From an uncultured Clostridia bacterium (GTDB lineage Bacteria > Bacillota > Clostridia > TANB77 > CAG-508), in assembly GCA_944386375.1 (NCBI GenBank), contig CALXAW010000015.1, positions 1-18,822 of the forward strand: a DNA stretch of 18,822 nt, given 5' to 3'. Under the pieces are notes generated by a model. That model saw nothing but the letters and a program-made list of their open reading frames with translations, did no database searches and was not told where the DNA came from. Position 1 is the first letter of the stretch. Each line of letters starts with the position of its first letter. A program made the position numbers and the translations under genes. Positions 16,151-18,822 of this stretch are shown in pieces.

Positions 16151-16198
16151 CCATATATTTAAATTTATATATTTTTTATACAAATTTTTTAAAATTAG

Positions 16199-16227
16199 TT
16201 GATTTTATTTTTTAATTAGTATATACT
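16199..16227 (+). promoter_or_regulatory. Candidate promoter of the small plus-strand RNA
   Basis: TTGATT (16199-16204), a 17-nt spacer and TATACT (16222-16227) predict a start near 16234. The AT-rich context makes chance matches likely, but the downstream terminator on the same strand supports it. Confidence 0.4.
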
Positions 16228-16233
16228 TAATAT

Positions 16234-16354
16234 GTAGATGCATAATTCTTAAAGATATTATAGTATATACATATTATAATATCTCGATGTTCTGTAGCTT
16301 CACGTTTGATCTTCTCATAGCATACAGCTAGCCTGTAATGCTATGAGTTTTTTT
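16234..16354 (+). ncRNA. Candidate small RNA; possible tracrRNA-like transcript
   Basis: A predicted transcript of about 120 nt is bounded by the promoter at 16199-16227 and the terminator at 16314-16354, with an internal hairpin (16253-16284). Its 5' segment GCATAATTCTTAAAG (16240-16254) matches 11 of 15 positions of the plus-strand repeat end ACATACTTCTAAAAC. It could therefore pair with the 5' end of the crRNA repeat with one bulge, one mismatch and G-U pairs, the position of a tracrRNA anti-repeat. The region just upstream (16209-16225) also resembles the other half of the repeat. The match is short and AT-rich, and no typical nexus follows, so the tracrRNA reading is speculative. An unrelated sRNA is equally possible. 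Confidence 0.3.
16314..16354 (+). terminator. Strong Rho-independent terminator
   Basis: CTCATAGCAT (16314-16323) pairs perfectly with ATGCTATGAG (16338-16347). The stem continues by ACAG/CTGT across one bulged A, closes on a CTAGC loop, and is followed by seven T. No plus-strand protein gene ends here, so it must end a non-coding transcript or be a relic. Confidence 0.85.
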
Positions 16355-16380
16355 ATACAGATTTTTGTAATATTTATAAT

Positions 16381-16594
16381 TTATTCAAGTTCTTTTGAAG
16401 TGCCATCTTTATTTATAAAACCTACTACTTCATTTTCTTTATTTCCAATGTTTTTTGTGCCTCTGCTTTTATGTCATTTTTAGCCTCTTCCTCATTTTTA
16501 TTTGTAGTTTGAGTATCTACATTCCCAGCTCCTTCAACTTTTTTCTCTTCGCCGTATTTGTGTTTTGATTTTCTTATTTCTTTTCTTTTTCCAT
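16381..16594 (-). pseudogene. Degraded Lys/Glu-rich small gene of the prophage remnant
   Basis: GGGAGG precedes an ATG at 16594 that opens MEKEKK and then stops at once. In other frames the same DNA reads YGEEKKVEGAGNVDTQTTN and, after another shift, NKENEVVGFINKDGTSKELE with a TAA at 16381. At least two one-base changes are needed to join these parts. The charged composition and the place after minor-capsid genes would fit a head scaffolding protein, but no diagnostic motif is left. A separate short ORF (16597-16668, minus, 23 codons, MSFFTGEGLKEELG) lies just upstream and cannot be identified. Confidence 0.4.
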
Positions 16595-16707
16595 ATTTAC
16601 CTCCCGTTTATCGTCCGTCGATGTGTTCCAAGTTCTTCTTTTAATCCTTCTCCTGTAAAAAAAGACATAAAAATAAGAACTATTTCTAGCTCTTTAAATA
16701 ACTTAGA

Positions 16708-16938
16708 TTATTTTATAATTTTTGATAAATCTTCATTTTCATTATCTTCTACAATTTCCCATTTCCCGCATAATTCCGGATATTCTAAAGACCCGGGTTG
16801 GATTGCCGAATATAAATAATCTTCTTCACTATCGTCAATAATCCTTAACATTCCATCTTCAATTCCAATGCATTCATAAATTTTACCATTTGTTAAACAT
16901 TCTACGCCAAAACTCTTACCTATATATCTTACCTTCAA
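16708..16938 (-). CDS. Small acidic phage-associated protein
   Basis: A 76-aa cytoplasmic protein beginning MKVRYIGKSFGVECLTNGK and rich in Asp/Glu. It resembles a small uncharacterised protein common in Bacillota prophage regions, often near minor-capsid genes (recollection of the family, not searched). The start is TTG at 16938, with AAAGGAGGAG 6-7 nt upstream. This TTG overlaps the TGA stop of the preceding gene as TTGA, so translation is probably coupled. Longer in-frame reading to 16977 would overlap the upstream gene by 43 nt and ignores the good ribosome binding site. The ORF looks intact although its neighbours are decayed. Confidence 0.65.
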   Translation of the reverse strand: MKVRYIGKSFGVECLTNGKIYECIGIEDGMLRIIDDSEEDYLYSAIQPGSLEYPELCGKWEIVEDNENEDLSKIIK

Positions 16939-17246
16939 TTCTTCTCCTCCTTTAATGTTTTGTTTTTTATTTTCCAATCATACATAGTTCCATTTTTGTT
17001 TTTCACCCAATGAATATCGAATATATATTTATCACTTTCTATTTTTCCTTCTCTTTTACTCCAATTTAGGTTCTTCCCACCATATAATTCTATATATTTG
17101 TTTGCTTTTTTAAACACCTTTGTGTCCTCACCTACTATTTCAATTATACTAGTTATTTCTGCATTTTTAGGTATAAATGTTTGCGCTCCTCTATTGTCAA
17201 CAAAACCTAATTGCTTTCCCAACGGCATAGCACTATTATACAACAT
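16935..17246 (-). CDS. Small phage-type protein (prophage remnant)
   Basis: A 103-aa protein with an LGFVDNRGAQTFIP start region and a GKIESDKYIFDIHWV segment followed by YDWKIKNK. This pattern is familiar from phage head-module proteins and C-terminal parts of minor capsid proteins, from memory without a search. No signal peptide or membrane segment is seen. The ATG at 17246 lies inside a promoter-like sequence (17235-17262) and lacks a ribosome binding site. The second ATG (17228-17226), giving MPLGKQLGFVDNR, is the likelier start and would be nearly leaderless. It lies 30 nt after the decayed minor capsid gene and is coupled to the next gene by a TTGA overlap. Confidence 0.55.
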   Translation of the reverse strand: MLYNSAMPLGKQLGFVDNRGAQTFIPKNAEITSIIEIVGEDTKVFKKANKYIELYGGKNLNWSKREGKIESDKYIFDIHWVKNKNGTMYDWKIKNKTLKEEKN

Positions 17247-17262
17247 TTCTTTATTTTTTCAA
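17235..17262 (-). promoter_or_regulatory. Promoter-like sequence overlapping the start of the 103-aa phage-type gene
   Basis: On the minus strand TTGAAA (17262-17257) and a perfect TATAAT (17240-17235) are 16 nt apart. A start 7 nt downstream would fall on the A of the ATG at 17228, giving a leaderless mRNA. Confidence 0.45.
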
Positions 17263-17275
17263 TCTTTTTAGATGC

Positions 17276-17640
17276 TTAAGTTATTTTTTGTGACAAGCTT
17301 CTATTTATCCCATTTCCATATTCTCTTGCTTTATCTCTATTAAAATCTGTTTAATTTAAGAAATGTTTGATTCTCTTTCTTTTTGTTTTAACTTATTTGA
17401 TGTAATGTTAAACTTGTTCTGTACTATATCTATATCTAAATCTTTGTTATCGCTATTTAATAATCTATGATATACAATTAATTCTTTTTTATCTTGTCTT
17501 ATTTGTCTTTCCATTCTTCTTTGCATCTGTGCTGCTTCATACTTGCTTATTTTTTACCGTTATATGTAACTTTTTCATTTTCCCAAGCCTTCAATTGTTT
17601 TCGCGTATAAGTTCTAGCACTACCTTCTATGTATGTATAT
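17276..17640 (-). pseudogene. Decayed C-terminus of a phage minor capsid protein
   Basis: Read on the minus strand, three consecutive blocks in different frames rebuild the end of a phage minor capsid (Phage_min_cap2-like) protein. They are YTYIEGSARTYTRKQLKAW with VTYNGKK, then YEAAQMQRRMERQIRQDKKEL, and finally NRDKAREYGNGINRSLSQ ending with TAA at 17276. The YTRKQLKAWE-xx-VTYNG-K-YEAAQ-QR-ER-IR-K pattern and the RD-AREYG ending are hallmarks of that family. One A missing from the run at 17550-17555 explains the first stop, and a second shift lies near 17350-17360. The 5' part of the gene is absent: coding similarity stops at the base before the first CRISPR repeat. No function remains. Confidence 0.75.
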
Positions 17641-18822
17641 GTTTTATTACTATCTAAAATAACATACTTCTAAAACACATTCTCTGTCTCATCTGATGCA
17701 TTATCAGTTTTATTACTATCTAAAATAACATACTTCTAAAACGTAGGGATTGCAATAGAGGAAAAGGTGCAAGTTTTATTACTATCTAAAATAACATACT
17801 TCTAAAACAAATATCCTATTTGTTTGCTTAAGCTTGTAGTTTTATTACTATCTAAAATAACATACTTCTAAAACTTATCTGATGATAATGTTCTATCAAA
17901 TACTGTTTTATTACTATCTAAAATAACATACTTCTAAAACCCCTCCTAGGGACTACACCCCTCACGCAAAGTTTTATTACTATCTAAAATAACATACTTC
18001 TAAAACTTGTGTTTCTTTTTATAAACTCTTCTTTTGGTTTTATTACTATCTAAAATAACATACTTCTAAAACTTAATAAATGGTATAAACTCGCAAGCTA
18101 ATGTTTTATTACTATCTAAAATAACATACTTCTAAAACTGTATGTCATTCTTCCTAGTGCATATCGTTGTTTTATTACTATCTAAAATAACATACTTCTA
18201 AAACTTAATCTTTCAATACTTTGTTCTTGTTTTTGTTTTATTACTATCTAAAATAACATACTTCTAAAACAGTTTATGGACAACCTACAGGAGTATGTAG
18301 GTTTTATTACTATCTAAAATAACATACTTCTAAAACATTTAGATTATTTAGAAGAAATGAAAGACGTTTTATTACTATCTAAAATAACATACTTCTAAAA
18401 CTGTATTGCTTTCAAAATATTGTTATTTTAGTTTTATTACTATCTAAAATAACATACTTCTAAAACATAAAACAGGTTATAGCAGAGGTAAAATAGGTTT
18501 TATTACTATCTAAAATAACATACTTCTAAAACCGCAGTGTAGTATTTCTCCTTTTCTATTCTGTTTTATTACTATCTAAAATAACATACTTCTAAAACTC
18601 TGGCTTTGTTTGTTTGCTTTAATAATTAGTTTTATTACTATCTAAAATAACATACTTCTAAAACGATATAGTAACGATTTAGGAACAATTTTTCGTTTTA
18701 TTACTATCTAAAATAACATACTTCTAAAACTGTTTGTATATTCTATCTATCTCTGGCTCAGTTTTATTACTATCTAAAATAACATACTTCTAAAACGGAT
18801 TAGGAGGGATAAACCAATGAAC
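17641..18822 (-). CRISPR. CRISPR array, type II-like repeat, 18 repeats, truncated by the window
   Basis: A 36-bp repeat (plus strand begins GTTTTATTACTATC, ends CATACTTCTAAAAC) occurs at 17641, 17707, 17773, 17839, 17905, 17971, 18037, 18103, 18169, 18235, 18301, 18366, 18431, 18497, 18563, 18629, 18695 and 18761. All copies are identical by eye. The 17 complete spacers are 30 bp, except two of 29 bp (18337-18365 and 18402-18430). The last 26 nt are an incomplete spacer or flank. On the minus strand the repeat reads GTTTTAGAAGTATG to TAATAAAAC, matching the 5' GTTTTAGA and 3' AAAAC signature of Cas9-associated arrays. I therefore assign minus transcription with the leader to the right. The 17641 end would be leader-distal, yet its repeat is not degenerate. 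No cas gene lies in the window. Confidence 0.97.

Larger units (their letters stand above)
16093..16380. other. Intergenic region with divergent promoters, hairpin and terminator
   Basis: No protein gene is seen. The region is very AT-rich. It holds a minus-strand promoter for the SWIM gene, a plus-strand promoter at 16199-16227, a 10-bp palindrome (16253-16262 with 16275-16284) and a strong plus-strand terminator (16314-16354). Together the last three suggest a small-RNA gene, entered separately. Confidence 0.6.

Noticed and set aside
16253..16330. Riboswitch upstream of a gene
   Set aside because: No plus-strand gene follows the terminator, and no known riboswitch core (purine, preQ1, fluoride) can be matched by eye.
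16314..16347. Membership of this terminator in the hairpin 1 and 2 family, because it also contains GTAATGC
   Set aside because: In hairpins 1 and 2 TAATG is the loop, whereas here the bases are in the right arm of the stem. The 7-mer alone is likely chance.
17581..17640. Left flank as the CRISPR leader
   Set aside because: It encodes a recognisable piece of a phage minor capsid protein, and the repeat orientation places the leader on the right.

Overview
The window looks like a chromosomal stretch of a low-GC anaerobic Bacillota, most likely an uncultured gut Clostridia. The evidence is the strong AT bias, AGGAGG-type ribosome binding sites, sigma-A-like promoters, genome-encoded CCA on the tRNAs, rubredoxin, a CoA-disulfide-reductase-type flavoenzyme, an Fe-S/FAD GltD-like oxidoreductase, and a teichoic-acid-type CDP-glycerol transferase. 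I cannot name the species from sequence alone.

Layout. 1-125: tRNA-Arg(TCT) and a terminator shared with the next gene. 124-3354 (-): a large secreted, membrane-anchored repeat protein. 3552-6405 (-): a two-gene cell-envelope operon, a GT-A-like glycosyltransferase followed by a CDP-glycerol glycerophosphotransferase-family protein, with its own promoter. 6505-7853 (-): an operon of cytidylate-kinase-like protein, short rubredoxin and P-loop nucleoside-kinase-like protein, between a consensus promoter and a terminator. 7930-9564 (-): CoA-disulfide reductase family flavoprotein with a C-terminal rhodanese domain. 9712-9787 (+): tRNA-Lys(CTT) with consensus promoter and terminator. 9887-12749 (+): maltose/galactoside O-acetyltransferase-like gene and DUF2207 membrane protein; both have C-terminal ends that look frameshifted. 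12716-12950: two long hairpins with the same TAATG loop. 12950-14212 (+): GltD-like oxidoreductase, convergent with a SWIM-zinc-finger protein (14215-16092, -); the shared terminator is built from the last codons of both genes.

16093-18822 is accessory DNA. First comes a short plus-strand transcription unit, with promoter, hairpins and strong terminator. Its 5' end is partly complementary to the CRISPR repeat, so it may be a tracrRNA, though this is speculative. Next is a decayed minus-strand prophage head-gene module: small ORFs, two intact small phage-type genes, and the C-terminal remnant of a minor capsid protein with frameshifts. This remnant is cut off exactly where a CRISPR array begins at 17641. 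The array has 18 identical 36-bp repeats and 17 complete 29-30-bp spacers and runs to the window edge. Read on the minus strand the repeat begins GTTTTAGAAGTATG, typical of type II (Cas9) systems, so the leader and cas genes are expected to the right, outside the window. No cas gene is present here.

The most useful leads are the CRISPR, prophage-remnant and candidate small-RNA neighbourhood, the twin hairpins behind the DUF2207 gene, and a repeated one-base C-insertion pattern that disrupts two neighbouring genes.
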